Below are positions 33,523 through 42,452 of a DNA stretch of 64,000 nt, piece by piece; position 1 is the first letter of the stretch, and the number at the start of each line of letters is the position of its first letter. The notes under the pieces are model-generated. The model worked only from the letters and a program-made list of their open reading frames with translations, did not search any database and was not told where the DNA came from. A program made the translations under genes and the position numbers. This DNA is from DASVRZ01 sp038228695 (GTDB taxonomy: Bacteria > Verrucomicrobiota > Verrucomicrobiia > Chthoniobacterales > DASVRZ01). Where the stretch lies: positions 8,505 through 72,504 of the forward strand of contig JBBRPA010000011.1 in NCBI GenBank assembly GCA_038228695.1. Direction: 5' to 3'.

Positions 33523-35466
33523 TTACTCTTCATCCTTGATGCCACCGGTGGTCTTTTCGTCGATCTCTGCGGCTGGATCTTTTTCCGAGTCATTTTTGGC
33601 GGCTGCGGCGGCATTCCTTCTGTCGGCTTTAGCTTTCTCCTCTCCGGCTTTTTTCTGGTCGGCGAATAGTTGCCGCAGGACTTTGCCGATGAGCGGTGCA
33701 GCGTGGGTGCCACCGTGGACATCATTGTTGTTCGGCGCTCCTTCATAAACGGCGGCGAAGGCGTATTGCGGATTTTCCGCTGGGGCAAATCCTGCGAACC
33801 ACGCTGCGGTGCGTTGGTTTTTCGTCGGGCCCCATTGCGCGGTGCCGGTCTTTCCGGCGACCTCAGTACCTGGGACGGCGGCTTGGTGCGCGGTGCCGCT
33901 GCGACCGGATACGACGTTGACCATACCTTTTTTTAAGGCTTTGAGCACGTCTGGCCGGATCTCGATCTTACCCTTCACGCGAACGCCGTAAGCGTTGATC
34001 ACTTTGTTATCTGGAGTCTGGATTTGCAGAACGAGCCGAGGCTGGAATAGCGTGCCGCCGTTGGCCACCGGGACCATCGCCTGGGCCATCTGCAACGGGG
34101 AAATGAGCAAGTCGCCCTGACCGATCGCCATGTTAGCCACATCGCCGTTGAGTAATTTACGTTTGTGCACACGGAGCATGTATTCGTCGGTCGGCACGCG
34201 CCCCTCGGCCTCGCTCCCTAGTTGGATGCCAGTGCGTTTACCGAAACCGACCTGCTGCGCGTAATCCACCAGCGTGCGTGAGCCGGTTTTCATCCCGACC
34301 TGATAGAACCACGTGTTGCAGGACTGGGTGAGCGCTTCGACGAAATTCAGCGAACCGGAGTCGGATTTCTTCCAATTACGCATGACGGTGTTGCCAACCT
34401 TGAGCGAAGCTGGGCAACTGAAAGAATCGCCGGAATCGATCGATCCACTTTCGAGTGCGGCGAGCCCGGTGACGATTTTGAAGGATGAACCCGGAGGATA
34501 GGCGGAGCGGAAAGCACGAGGCAGGAGGGGAATGTTAGTATCGTTATTGTAGCGATCGAAATCCTTCTGCGAGACGGTCGGCACGAAATCGTTCGGGTTG
34601 TATTCGGGCCACGAGGCCATGGCGAGGATGTCACCGTTGTTAGGATTAAGGATGACCATGGCACCGCGCTTGCAGCCTTTTTCGAGAACCTGCTCGACGA
34701 GACGCTGGAGATTTAGGTCGATGCTGAGCACCACGTTATAACCGGGATTCGGCGGAATGGTGAGGTTGTCGGCGACCTTGGCCCCGTCTTTGTCGAAAGT
34801 GACGCGGGTTTGGCCAGCTTGCCCAGTGAGCTGATTGTTGAAGGCGAGTTCGATGCCGTCGCGACCCTCGATCTCGGGCCAGAGCTTCTCGTTGTTTTCA
34901 ATTGGACCAGTTTGGATGCGCCCTTGTCGTCCGGAATAGCCGATGATGTGCGCAGCGAGTTGACCCTCGGGATAGATGCGGAAATAGTTGGGCAGGAGAA
35001 CAAAGCCGGGGGGAAGGTTCTTCTGGAGCTTTTCGACCGTGGCCGGATCGAGATTACGGGCCAGCTCGAAGGGAAGCATACCGCGGTTGTGGTAATGTTT
35101 TAGCAGCGTCGGCTCGTCGATCGAGACTTCGCCAGCAACGAGGTTTTTCGCCAGCGCGACTTGGCGCCGGGCGTAAGTGAGGAGATCGGCGTCCCGCAAT
35201 TTCAGGGGTGTGGGAAACGTGAGCCCGAAGTTATAGCCGACTCGGGTCTGGGCGAACGGACTGCCGTTGCGATCGGAGATCTGGCCACGGGGAGCGGGAA
35301 TGTTTAGTTCGAAGTTGCCAGCCAGCGCGCGGGTCTCCCAGGCGGGAGCGATCTTCGCGGGCGCTGGGGAAGGCGAAGAAGCGGGCGCAGCCTGAGCGAA
35401 CCCATTGAAAAATACCGCCGGCAGTAGGAACACGCAGGCAAAAACGGCAGTCGGGGCAAATGTCAT
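33523..35466 (-). CDS. mrdA: Penicillin-binding protein 2 (class B transpeptidase)
   Basis: A 647-residue cell-elongation transpeptidase. From ATG 35466 it begins with a hydrophobic export/anchor segment ('AVFACVFLLPAVFFNGFAQA'); a longer start at 35508 is possible. The PBP dimerisation domain has 'PRGQISDRNG'. The transpeptidase motifs are SSFK with Ser327, 'QSCN' and 'VAGKTGTAQW'. The C-terminal ~45 residues are Lys/Ala/Asp-rich and disordered. It cross-links peptidoglycan during elongation, normally with RodA, which is not adjacent here. Confidence 0.92.
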   Translation of the reverse strand: MTFAPTAVFACVFLLPAVFFNGFAQAAPASSPSPAPAKIAPAWETRALAGNFELNIPAPRGQISDRNGSPFAQTRVGYNFGLTFPTPLKLRDADLLTYARRQVALAKNLVAGEVSIDEPTLLKHYHNRGMLPFELARNLDPATVEKLQKNLPPGFVLLPNYFRIYPEGQLAAHIIGYSGRQGRIQTGPIENNEKLWPEIEGRDGIELAFNNQLTGQAGQTRVTFDKDGAKVADNLTIPPNPGYNVVLSIDLNLQRLVEQVLEKGCKRGAMVILNPNNGDILAMASWPEYNPNDFVPTVSQKDFDRYNNDTNIPLLPRAFRSAYPPGSSFKIVTGLAALESGSIDSGDSFSCPASLKVGNTVMRNWKKSDSGSLNFVEALTQSCNTWFYQVGMKTGSRTLVDYAQQVGFGKRTGIQLGSEAEGRVPTDEYMLRVHKRKLLNGDVANMAIGQGDLLISPLQMAQAMVPVANGGTLFQPRLVLQIQTPDNKVINAYGVRVKGKIEIRPDVLKALKKGMVNVVSGRSGTAHQAAVPGTEVAGKTGTAQWGPTKNQRTAAWFAGFAPAENPQYAFAAVYEGAPNNNDVHGGTHAAPLIGKVLRQLFADQKKAGEEKAKADRRNAAAAAKNDSEKDPAAEIDEKTTGGIKDEE

Positions 35467-35546
35467 CACAGAGACACGTAGTTTCCACGAACTTCGGGCG
35501 AGGTCCAATTGAAAAGCGTTCTCGATAAATTCGTGCGTTGCCCTGC

Positions 35547-35586
35547 TTGACGCTCAGCGCGGTGCCCTTTACGATGCGAGTCTTCT
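35547..35586 (+). promoter_or_regulatory. Candidate sigma-70 promoter upstream of the BamD-like gene
   Basis: TTGACG (35547-35552), a 17-nt spacer and TACGAT (35570-35575) lie just before ATG 35587. The predicted transcript would have only about four leader nucleotides and no Shine-Dalgarno sequence is present. Confidence 0.55.
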
Positions 35587-36774
35587 ATGAACCGCCGGTT
35601 GCTCTTTTCCGCAATTCTCCTCACCTCATGCCTCAGCCTGCCCAGCAGGAGTCCAGCACCAGTCGTTTTCCGCGAGGGCGAGGGATTTTCCACTACCGCG
35701 GTGGATGAGGAACCGGTCGAACTCAAACGCAATGCAGAGGAGCAACTCAAGCTAGCCGAGTCCACCGAGGCCGAGGGGAATCTCAAGCGAGCTATTTCCA
35801 GCTATCGAGTGGTCGTCAAGCGCTACCCAAAAGCCTCCGCCGCTGCTCATGCCCAATTTAAAGTCGCTCAACTCACCGAGCAAGTCGGCGACGCCAACCG
35901 GGCCTTTTCCGAATATCAGAAATTGATCGGAAAATATCCCAAGAGTGCCGATTTCGACGCTGCCATCGAAGGGCAGTTTAACATCGCCAAGCTTTATCTC
36001 GACGGCAAACGCCTCGAAATGTTCGGCGTCCCTACCCTGCCTTCGATGGTCAAAGCCGAGGAAATGTTCACCTCCGTGGTCCAGAACGCTCCTTTTAGCA
36101 CGAAATTCGCCTCCGCCTCCCAATTTAACATTGGCCAAGCCCGAGAACGCCAAGGCGACTACAAACGCGCCATCGAAGCCTACCAGACCATCATCGACGA
36201 TTACCCGTTCTCTGAGATGGCCGACGACGCGCAATACCAGATTGGCTACGTTTACATGAAGGCAAGCCGCGCTGGTGAATACGATCAGACCGCCTCCCTA
36301 AAGGCCCGCGAAGCCTTCGAAGACTTCATTTATCGCTACCCAAACAGCGAAAAAGTCGCGCAAGCCAAACAAAACATGCAGATGCTCGGCTCCCGCCAGA
36401 CGGAGAGCGCTTTCAGCGTCGCCCAATTCTACGACAAGCAGAAAAACTACAAAGCAGCCGCGATTTACTACAACGAAGTCATTCGGACTGAGCCCGACTC
36501 GCCTAACGCCAAAGCCTCGCAAGACCGTCTCACCTCCCTCAAGGCGCTCGTCGGCGAAGACAAACTTACCTTTGCCGCCCCAGCCGAAAGCGCCTCCAAG
36601 ACGAAGCTCCGCCAAAAAATGCAGGCCCAGGTGGACACCACCGCACGCCCCGATTTCGTGGGTCCGGTTCTTCCCGAGGCCGCCCCAGAACCCGCACCAG
36701 GCAGTCCCATGCGCACGTCGCCCGATGACATCGCCCCGGTTCCAGCCGTTGAGCCCGCGCTGCCCTCGCAATAG
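35587..36774 (+). CDS. bamD: BamD/YfiO-like outer membrane assembly lipoprotein with TPR repeats
   Basis: A 395-residue protein with a signal segment containing a lipobox-like 'ILLTSC' (Cys15). TPR-like repeats follow: 'GNLKRAISSYRVVVKRYPKASAAAHAQFKVAQL', 'DANRAFSEYQKLIGKYPKSADFDAAIEGQFNIAKLYL', 'GDYKRAIEAYQTIIDDYPFSEMADDAQYQIGYVYM' and 'KNYKAAAIYYNEVIRTEPDSPNAKASQDRL'. The C-terminal ~60 residues are Pro/Ala-rich. BamD is the essential lipoprotein of the BAM complex inserting beta-barrels. The next gene, lptE, is also an outer membrane lipoprotein, which supports the role. Other TPR lipoproteins cannot be excluded. Confidence 0.8.
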   Translation: MNRRLLFSAILLTSCLSLPSRSPAPVVFREGEGFSTTAVDEEPVELKRNAEEQLKLAESTEAEGNLKRAISSYRVVVKRYPKASAAAHAQFKVAQLTEQVGDANRAFSEYQKLIGKYPKSADFDAAIEGQFNIAKLYLDGKRLEMFGVPTLPSMVKAEEMFTSVVQNAPFSTKFASASQFNIGQARERQGDYKRAIEAYQTIIDDYPFSEMADDAQYQIGYVYMKASRAGEYDQTASLKAREAFEDFIYRYPNSEKVAQAKQNMQMLGSRQTESAFSVAQFYDKQKNYKAAAIYYNEVIRTEPDSPNAKASQDRLTSLKALVGEDKLTFAAPAESASKTKLRQKMQAQVDTTARPDFVGPVLPEAAPEPAPGSPMRTSPDDIAPVPAVEPALPSQ

Positions 36775-36789
36775 CCACGGCTTTTTTCC

Positions 36790-37293
36790 ATGCGACACTG
36801 GCTCACACTCCTGCTCGCCGGATTCCTCAGCGGTTGCGCGGGCTACCAGATTGGCCCTGCCAAGCCGGCCTATCTCGCCGAGATCCACAGCATCGCAGTT
36901 CCCATTTTTAGAAATAAAACTCTCGAGCCACGCATCGAGGCCATCGTCACCAACAGCGTCATCCAGCAAATCCAGCAGGATGGCACTTACACAATTGCCC
37001 CAGAAGCCAGTGCGGACGCGATTCTTGAAGGCACCATCGACACCATCGTTCGGCGCCGCGCCCGATCTGTCCGCGGCAACGTCGATGCCACCCGCGAATT
37101 CAACCTTGGCGTCAATATTGGCTATAAACTCCTCAACCGCACCACCGGTGCCGTCCTAAAATCCGAACGCGTCAACGGCACCACGAGCTACTTCGTCGGC
37201 AACGACCTGCAACAACAGGAGCGCCAGGCCGTTGTCCTCGCCGCCCAAGACGCGGCTGTCCGCCTCACCTCAAGAATCAGCGAAGGCTGGTAA
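36790..37293 (+). CDS. lptE: LptE-like outer membrane LPS assembly lipoprotein
   Basis: A 167-residue lipoprotein with signal peptide and lipobox LSGC (Cys16). The pattern 'GYQIGPAKPAYLAEIHSIAVPIFRNKTLEPRIEAIVTNSVIQQIQQDGTYTI' followed by 'ADAILEGTID' is that of the LptE/LPS-assembly lipoprotein family. LptE plugs the LptD barrel. It follows the bamD-like gene by 15 nt, and the early pathway genes kdsA-lptC-lptA lie at 3.7-5.5 kb. Confidence 0.85.
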   Translation: MRHWLTLLLAGFLSGCAGYQIGPAKPAYLAEIHSIAVPIFRNKTLEPRIEAIVTNSVIQQIQQDGTYTIAPEASADAILEGTIDTIVRRRARSVRGNVDATREFNLGVNIGYKLLNRTTGAVLKSERVNGTTSYFVGNDLQQQERQAVVLAAQDAAVRLTSRISEGW

Positions 37294-37329
37294 CGAGAAT
37301 TCCGGGTACACACTCTCCTCGTTGCGGCC

Positions 37330-38055
37330 ATGCTCTACATCGTTGGCACGCCGATTGGCAACTTGGATGACATCAGCGAACGTTGTGCGCAGACCCTCCG
37401 CTCCGTGGACCTGATCGCCGCTGAGGACACCCGCCATTCCCTTCGTCTTCTGCGACGACTGGCCCTCAGTAAACCGATGGTCAGCTACCACGAGCATAAC
37501 GAGGCTAGTCGCACCGCCGACCTCATCGACCGCCTGCGTGCCGGCACGAACATCGCCCTCATTACCGACGCTGGCATGCCCACCGTCTCCGACCCCGGCC
37601 GGCGTCTCATCGCCGCCTGCATCGAGGCGCAGCTCCCCTACACCGTCATTCCCGGCCCTTCCGCCGTTCTCGTCGCCCTCACTGGTTCTGGGTTTCAAAG
37701 CGAGCCATGGACTTTTGGCGGGTTCCTTCCTAACAAAAGCGGACAACGGGAGCGCGAACTGACCAACGCCTGCGCGACGGGACACACCGCGATTTTTTTC
37801 GAGTCCCCACACCGCCTGACCAAATCGCTCGCCGTGCTTGCTAACATCGCCTCAACGCGCCGAGTCTGCGTCGCCCGCGAGCTTACCAAACAATTCGAAG
37901 AATTCCGTATCGGTCTCCCTGCCGACCTCCTCGCCCATTACGAAGCTCATCCGCCGAAAGGCGAGATCACCCTCCTTATCGACGGCCTCAACCGCCAAGA
38001 AGCCAAGGAACAAAAGCGGGCCGACCGCGATTCTCGGCACCGTCCTACGGACTAA
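37330..38055 (+). CDS. rsmI: 16S rRNA (cytidine1402-2'-O)-methyltransferase
   Basis: A 241-residue SAM-dependent enzyme of the tetrapyrrole-methylase fold. Signatures: 'LYIVGTPIGNLDDISERCAQTLRSVDLIAAEDTRHSLRLL', 'SYHEHNE', 'ALITDAGMPTVSDPGRRLI', 'PGPSAVLVALTGSGF' and 'FGGFLPNKSGQRERELT'. It modifies C1402 in the decoding centre. The C-terminus ends in a charged tail. Confidence 0.95.
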   Translation: MLYIVGTPIGNLDDISERCAQTLRSVDLIAAEDTRHSLRLLRRLALSKPMVSYHEHNEASRTADLIDRLRAGTNIALITDAGMPTVSDPGRRLIAACIEAQLPYTVIPGPSAVLVALTGSGFQSEPWTFGGFLPNKSGQRERELTNACATGHTAIFFESPHRLTKSLAVLANIASTRRVCVARELTKQFEEFRIGLPADLLAHYEAHPPKGEITLLIDGLNRQEAKEQKRADRDSRHRPTD

Positions 38056-38092
38056 CTGTCCACGCCTGCTAACAAGCCGGGGTGAGCTGGCA

Positions 38093-39397
38093 TCACGTAG
38101 ATGGGCGTGGCGTTTCTTCGATTTTAATGGTCAGGGTTAGCAGCGCCGCTACTAACATACAACAGCCACCGAAAGTCACCGCGCTCAGTCGGCTGAATTC
38201 CGGAAAATGATCCATCACCCGCCCGAGGAGAATCGCGACGAGGATTTGGGGAATAACGATGAAAAAGTTGAAGATGCCCATGTAAACGCCGATTTTCCCC
38301 TCTGGCAGTGCTCCGGAGAGCATCGCATACGGCATGGAAAGAATGGACGCCCAGGCCACGCCCACTCCCGAGAAGCAAACCCATTGCAAAATCGTGTGGT
38401 CGCGCACGAAAGCCACACTAGCTAGCCCCGCACCGCCCAGCAGGAGCGAGACGAAGTGAATCTTGCGCGAGCTAACATAACGCCCGATCCAGAGGAAGCC
38501 CATCGCAGCAAAAAACGCGACCAGATTATAGGTCGCGAAGCAATCGTTAGCCAGTTGGATGCCCTGTTTGTAAAGGTCGCTGTCGGTACTCGTCGCACCG
38601 AGAACGCTCCGGGCCACCGCGACGGAGAAAAAGATCCACATGCAGAACAGCCCCATCCAAGTGAAAAACTGGACTGCCGCCAGTTGCTTCATCCGCGTGG
38701 GCATGTTCTTCAAGGCGACAAAAATCTCCCCCATCCCCTCGGCCCGACTGCGCTTCAGCTCCTCCATATTCTCCGGCGGATATTCCTTCGTGGTGAAGAC
38801 CGTCCAAAGAACCGCCAGCATGAACACAATCGCTCCAACGGTAAACGCGACATGCACCGTTTGCGGAATCTTCTGGTCTGTCCCCGTTGCAATGCTCACT
38901 TGAAAATAGTCATGCAGCCATCCCGGCAGTTTCGTCGCAATGACCGCGCCAGCACCGATAAAGACGGATTGCATGGCAAACCCGACTGTGCGCTGCTCCT
39001 CGGGAAGCAAATCGGTCACAAAGGCGCGGAACGGCTCCATGCTAATATTTACCGAGGCATCGAGAATCCAGAGCAGCCCAGCCGCCATCCAGAGGGCGCT
39101 GGAATGCGGCATGGCCAACAGAGCGAGCGAAGCGGCAATCGCTCCCGCGAGGAAATAAGGACGCCGCCGGCCCAAGGGACCCCAAGTGCGATCGGAGTAA
39201 TGTCCGATGAGCGGTTGAACAAGCAGACCGGTCAGCGGAGCCGCCAGCCAGAGCAGTGGAAGTTCACTTTCCTTCGCGCCGAGATACTCATAGATGGCGC
39301 TCATGTTGCCCATTTGCAGGCCCCATCCGAACTGGATGCCAAAAAAGCCGAAGCTCATATTCCAAATCTGCCAGAAAGATAAACGGGGTTTGTTCAT
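38093..39397 (-). CDS. MFS transporter of the SLC45 (sugar) type
   Basis: A 434-residue 12-helix carrier. I start it at 39397 ('MNKPRLSFWQIWNMSFGFFGIQFGWGLQMGNMSAIYEYLGA'). The motifs 'APLTGLLVQPLIGHYSDRTWGPLGRRRPYFLAGA' and 'ILDASVNISMEPFRAFVTDLLPEEQRTVGFAMQS' are those of sucrose/maltose-type carriers (SLC45/GPH-like). It is transcribed divergently from an alpha-amylase gene 50 nt away, which supports uptake of maltose or maltodextrins. Confidence 0.87.
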   Translation of the reverse strand: MNKPRLSFWQIWNMSFGFFGIQFGWGLQMGNMSAIYEYLGAKESELPLLWLAAPLTGLLVQPLIGHYSDRTWGPLGRRRPYFLAGAIAASLALLAMPHSSALWMAAGLLWILDASVNISMEPFRAFVTDLLPEEQRTVGFAMQSVFIGAGAVIATKLPGWLHDYFQVSIATGTDQKIPQTVHVAFTVGAIVFMLAVLWTVFTTKEYPPENMEELKRSRAEGMGEIFVALKNMPTRMKQLAAVQFFTWMGLFCMWIFFSVAVARSVLGATSTDSDLYKQGIQLANDCFATYNLVAFFAAMGFLWIGRYVSSRKIHFVSLLLGGAGLASVAFVRDHTILQWVCFSGVGVAWASILSMPYAMLSGALPEGKIGVYMGIFNFFIVIPQILVAILLGRVMDHFPEFSRLSAVTFGGCCMLVAALLTLTIKIEETPRPST

Positions 39398-39412
39398 AAA
39401 AGGGTGCGGGGG

Positions 39413-39447
39413 TTGACTTGACGAAGCGTGAAAAAGATACTGTTGGA
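39413..39447 (+). promoter_or_regulatory. Candidate sigma-70 promoter for the alpha-amylase, leaderless layout
   Basis: TTGACT (39413-39418), a 17-nt spacer and GATACT (39436-39441) precede ATG 39448 by six nucleotides, so transcription would begin at or beside the start codon. Confidence 0.55.
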
Positions 39448-41355
39448 ATGAAATTCCTCCCTTTTTCTGCCTCGCGCTGGGTAAACCATAGAGTTCGCCG
39501 GACGTTTTGGCAGAACATTTCTCTGGTTGCCGGATGTTTAATCTTCTTGGACAGTTCCATTTTTGCTCAACCAAAGGCTGCCTCCAACGCTCCGGAATGG
39601 GCGCGCGACGTGGTCTGGTATCAAATCTTCCCCGAACGCTTCCGCAACGGCGATCCCGCGAACGATCCCACGCGAGAGTCCCTCGAATTTGTCGTTCGCC
39701 CGGGCAAAGACTGGAAGATTACTCCATGGACAGGCGATTGGTATGCGCGGGACGAATGGGAGAAACAGCTCGGGCCGCGTTTCTACGACGACGGCATCTT
39801 CGACCGACGTTACGGCGGCGATCTCCAAGGCGTGATCAATAAGCTGGATTACATCAAGTCGCTCGGCGTGACCGCGCTCTACTTTAACCCGATCTTCGCC
39901 TCCCGCTCGTTGCACAAATACGACGGTAATTCCTATCATCACGTCGATCCGTTTTTCGGACCCGATCCCAAGGGCGACGCGGCCCTAATGGAGACGGAGA
40001 CGAGCGATCCTAAGACGTGGAAATGGACGGCCGCCGACAAATTGTTTCTCGACCTCGTGGCCAAAGCGCACACGGCGGGTCTGAAAGTGATCATCGACGG
40101 CGTCTTCAACCACACCGGACGAGATTTTTTTGCGTTCAAAGATCTCCGCCAGAAACAGGAGAAGTCGGCCTACAAAGATTGGTATGTGGTCGATGCTTTC
40201 GATGATCCGAAAACGAAACGAGTGGAATTCAAATACAAGGGCTGGTGGGGTCACAACACCCTCCCCGTTTTTGCGGCGACGCGTGATGAAAAAGACATGG
40301 CAGCCGGGCCCAAGGCCTACGTTTTCGAATCCACGAAGCGTTGGATGAAGCCGATCATCGACGGGAAACCGGCGGATGGCGTGGACGGATGGCGGCTGGA
40401 TGTGGCGGACGAGCGACCCGCAAAATTCTGGCACGATTGGAACACGTTTGTGCGGCAACAGAATCCCGAGGCTTACACGGTGGCCGAGATCTGGAAAAAT
40501 CCGGCCGAATTGATTCGCGACGGGGGTTTCTCTGCGAGCATGAGCTATTTCGCGTTCGCCATGCCGGTGAAGGGATTCCTTATCGACAACGTAATTTCGC
40601 CGTCGGAGTTCGGGAAATTACTGAATGAACGCCGGGCCGCTTTCCCGCCCGAAGTCGCCGCTGTGATGCAAAACCTCGTCGATTCGCACGACACCGAGCG
40701 CGTTGCCTCGACGATCGTAAACTCGGGCCGGGTGAAATACGACGACCGGAGCGGTTTCTCCTTTAACTCCAACAACAGCCCGCGTTTCGAGAGTGGTTAC
40801 CTCCTCCGCAAGCCAAACGACCGCGATCGCAAAATCCAAAAACTCGTCGCGCTTTTCCAAATGAGTTATGTCGGCGCACCGATGGTTTATTATGGCACCG
40901 AGGCTGGTATGTGGAGTGCGCACGATCCGGATGACCGGATGCCGATGGTTTGGGAGGATTTGAAATTTGAACCGCAAACGACCGATCCACGCGGCGATGT
41001 TCGCGAACCGGATGATGTGAATTTCAACGCGGAGCTTTTCGCGTTTTACCAAAAAGTGATTCATCTGCGCGTAGACTCGTTGGCCTTGCGCCGGGGCGAG
41101 TTCACGATCTTGCCAACTCCGGATGAAAGCAACGCTTTTGCCTTTGTGCGGAAGACTGGTCAGGAGTCGAAGGTGGTGCTGTTCAATCGTCAGGAGGAGC
41201 CGCGCACGCTCTCGCTGCCGCTGGATTGGAAAAACGCCACGCTCTCCCTACAGACCGATGGAGCCCCAGCCGATGTGCCCTACAAGGTGGAAGGCGGGAA
41301 GTTAGAGATCACGCTGCCCGCGCTCAGCGGGGTCGTGTTGACCGCGATCGAATAA
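39448..41355 (+). CDS. Exported alpha-amylase family enzyme (GH13, neopullulanase/cyclomaltodextrinase-like)
   Basis: A 635-residue glycosidase with an N-terminal hydrophobic export segment ('ISLVAGCLIFLDSSIFA'). The four GH13 regions are clear: DGVFNH (217-222), 'GWRLDVADE' with nucleophile Asp318, 'YTVAEIW' with acid/base Glu347, and 'NLVDSHDTE'. A beta-sandwich C-terminal domain closes the chain. It likely hydrolyses maltodextrins or related alpha-glucans in the periplasm. The divergent SLC45-type carrier would import the products. I prefer ATG 39448 over a TTG at 39418, which would lie inside the promoter. Confidence 0.92.
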   Translation: MKFLPFSASRWVNHRVRRTFWQNISLVAGCLIFLDSSIFAQPKAASNAPEWARDVVWYQIFPERFRNGDPANDPTRESLEFVVRPGKDWKITPWTGDWYARDEWEKQLGPRFYDDGIFDRRYGGDLQGVINKLDYIKSLGVTALYFNPIFASRSLHKYDGNSYHHVDPFFGPDPKGDAALMETETSDPKTWKWTAADKLFLDLVAKAHTAGLKVIIDGVFNHTGRDFFAFKDLRQKQEKSAYKDWYVVDAFDDPKTKRVEFKYKGWWGHNTLPVFAATRDEKDMAAGPKAYVFESTKRWMKPIIDGKPADGVDGWRLDVADERPAKFWHDWNTFVRQQNPEAYTVAEIWKNPAELIRDGGFSASMSYFAFAMPVKGFLIDNVISPSEFGKLLNERRAAFPPEVAAVMQNLVDSHDTERVASTIVNSGRVKYDDRSGFSFNSNNSPRFESGYLLRKPNDRDRKIQKLVALFQMSYVGAPMVYYGTEAGMWSAHDPDDRMPMVWEDLKFEPQTTDPRGDVREPDDVNFNAELFAFYQKVIHLRVDSLALRRGEFTILPTPDESNAFAFVRKTGQESKVVLFNRQEEPRTLSLPLDWKNATLSLQTDGAPADVPYKVEGGKLEITLPALSGVVLTAIE

Positions 41356-41389
41356 AGCTACGCAAATTATTTACGGCGCACCGAAGGCC

Positions 41390-41408
41390 CGTGTTCGTAG
41401 TGAACACG
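41390..41408. promoter_or_regulatory. Perfect inverted repeat CGTGTTC-N5-GAACACG before the aldo/keto reductase
   Basis: Seven-bp arms around GTAGT end 5 nt before ATG 41414. There is no T run, so it is more likely an operator or an RNA hairpin masking the start than a terminator. The core TGTTC-N5-GAACA resembles SOS-box-type palindromes but has one more spacer base than the TGTTC-N4-GAACA motif I recall for verrucomicrobial LexA. Confidence 0.5.
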
Positions 41409-41413
41409 AATCC

Positions 41414-42397
41414 ATGAATCTGCGAAATTTTCCCGGCACAAAACAATCCATCTCGGAGATCGGCCTCGGCTGTTGGCAAATTGGCGGCTCCGATTGGGGC
41501 AAGGTCGACGACGCGGCCGCCTTCGAAATTCTCGAGACGGCCGTCGCCGCGGGAATCAATTTTTTCGACACCGCCGATGTCTATGGCGATGGACGGAGCG
41601 AATCCCTTATTGGGCAATTTCTCAAGCGAACGAAAGCGCAGATCTTTGTCGCGACGAAACTGGGGCGGACATCGGAGTTATATCCAGATGGATATAGCCC
41701 CGACAATCTACGAGCGGCGACGGAGGCTTCCTTGAAACGCTTGGGGGTGGACGCACTCGATCTCACCCAGTTGCACTGCATCCCGAAAGTCATACTTGAA
41801 AACGGCGCCGTCTTCGACACCTTGCGGGAGTTGCAAAGAGAAGGAAAAATCCAGCGGTTTGGCGTCAGTGTCGAATCAATGGATGAAGCTTTGCTTTGCC
41901 TTGACCAAACGGGACTGGCCTCATTGCAGATCATCTTCAACATTTTCCGTCAGAAACCCATCACCGCTCTCTTCGATCGGGCCAAGGAGCGAAATGTCGC
42001 TATCATCGTTCGGCTTCCCCTTGCCAGCGGATTGCTCAGCGGAAAAATGACGGTGCATACCACGTTCGACCCGAAAGATCACCGCATCTACAATCGCGAC
42101 GGCGAGGCATTCAATGTTGGGGAAACCTTCGCGGGCCTGCCCTTTGAATGCGGTGTTTCGCTAACCGATCAACTCAGACCACTCGTCCCGGAAAATATAA
42201 CGATGGCCCAGATGGCTCAACGCTGGATCCTTGATCACGACGCGGTCACCACCGTCATCACCGGTGCCAGTCGGTCGGACCAGGTCGTGGCCAATGCGAC
42301 CACCTCTACCTTGGCCCCACTCAGCCCCGATTTGCATCGCGAACTGGCGATTTTTTACGCGGAAAAAGTCGCTCAGCAAATTCGCGGTCCTTACTAA
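41414..42397 (+). CDS. Aldo/keto reductase
   Basis: A 327-residue NAD(P)H-dependent oxidoreductase of the AKR TIM barrel. Visible: 'ISEIGLGCWQIGGSDWG', catalytic Asp/Tyr region 'FFDTADVYGDGRSE', Lys in 'FVATKLGR', and His in 'LTQLHCIP', plus the cofactor-binding C-terminal 'TTVITGASRSDQVVANA'. The substrate is unknown. An inverted repeat sits directly before the start codon; no operon partner is evident. Confidence 0.92.
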   Translation: MNLRNFPGTKQSISEIGLGCWQIGGSDWGKVDDAAAFEILETAVAAGINFFDTADVYGDGRSESLIGQFLKRTKAQIFVATKLGRTSELYPDGYSPDNLRAATEASLKRLGVDALDLTQLHCIPKVILENGAVFDTLRELQREGKIQRFGVSVESMDEALLCLDQTGLASLQIIFNIFRQKPITALFDRAKERNVAIIVRLPLASGLLSGKMTVHTTFDPKDHRIYNRDGEAFNVGETFAGLPFECGVSLTDQLRPLVPENITMAQMAQRWILDHDAVTTVITGASRSDQVVANATTSTLAPLSPDLHRELAIFYAEKVAQQIRGPY

Positions 42398-42452
42398 TCC
42401 AACGTTTTTCTTGGAGACGCTGGAACTCGGTGTTTAATTCAGATTCCAATTT

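Noticed and set aside
41390..41408. Palindrome considered as a terminator of the amylase gene
   Set aside because: No T run follows and it abuts the next start codon, so a regulatory role is more likely.
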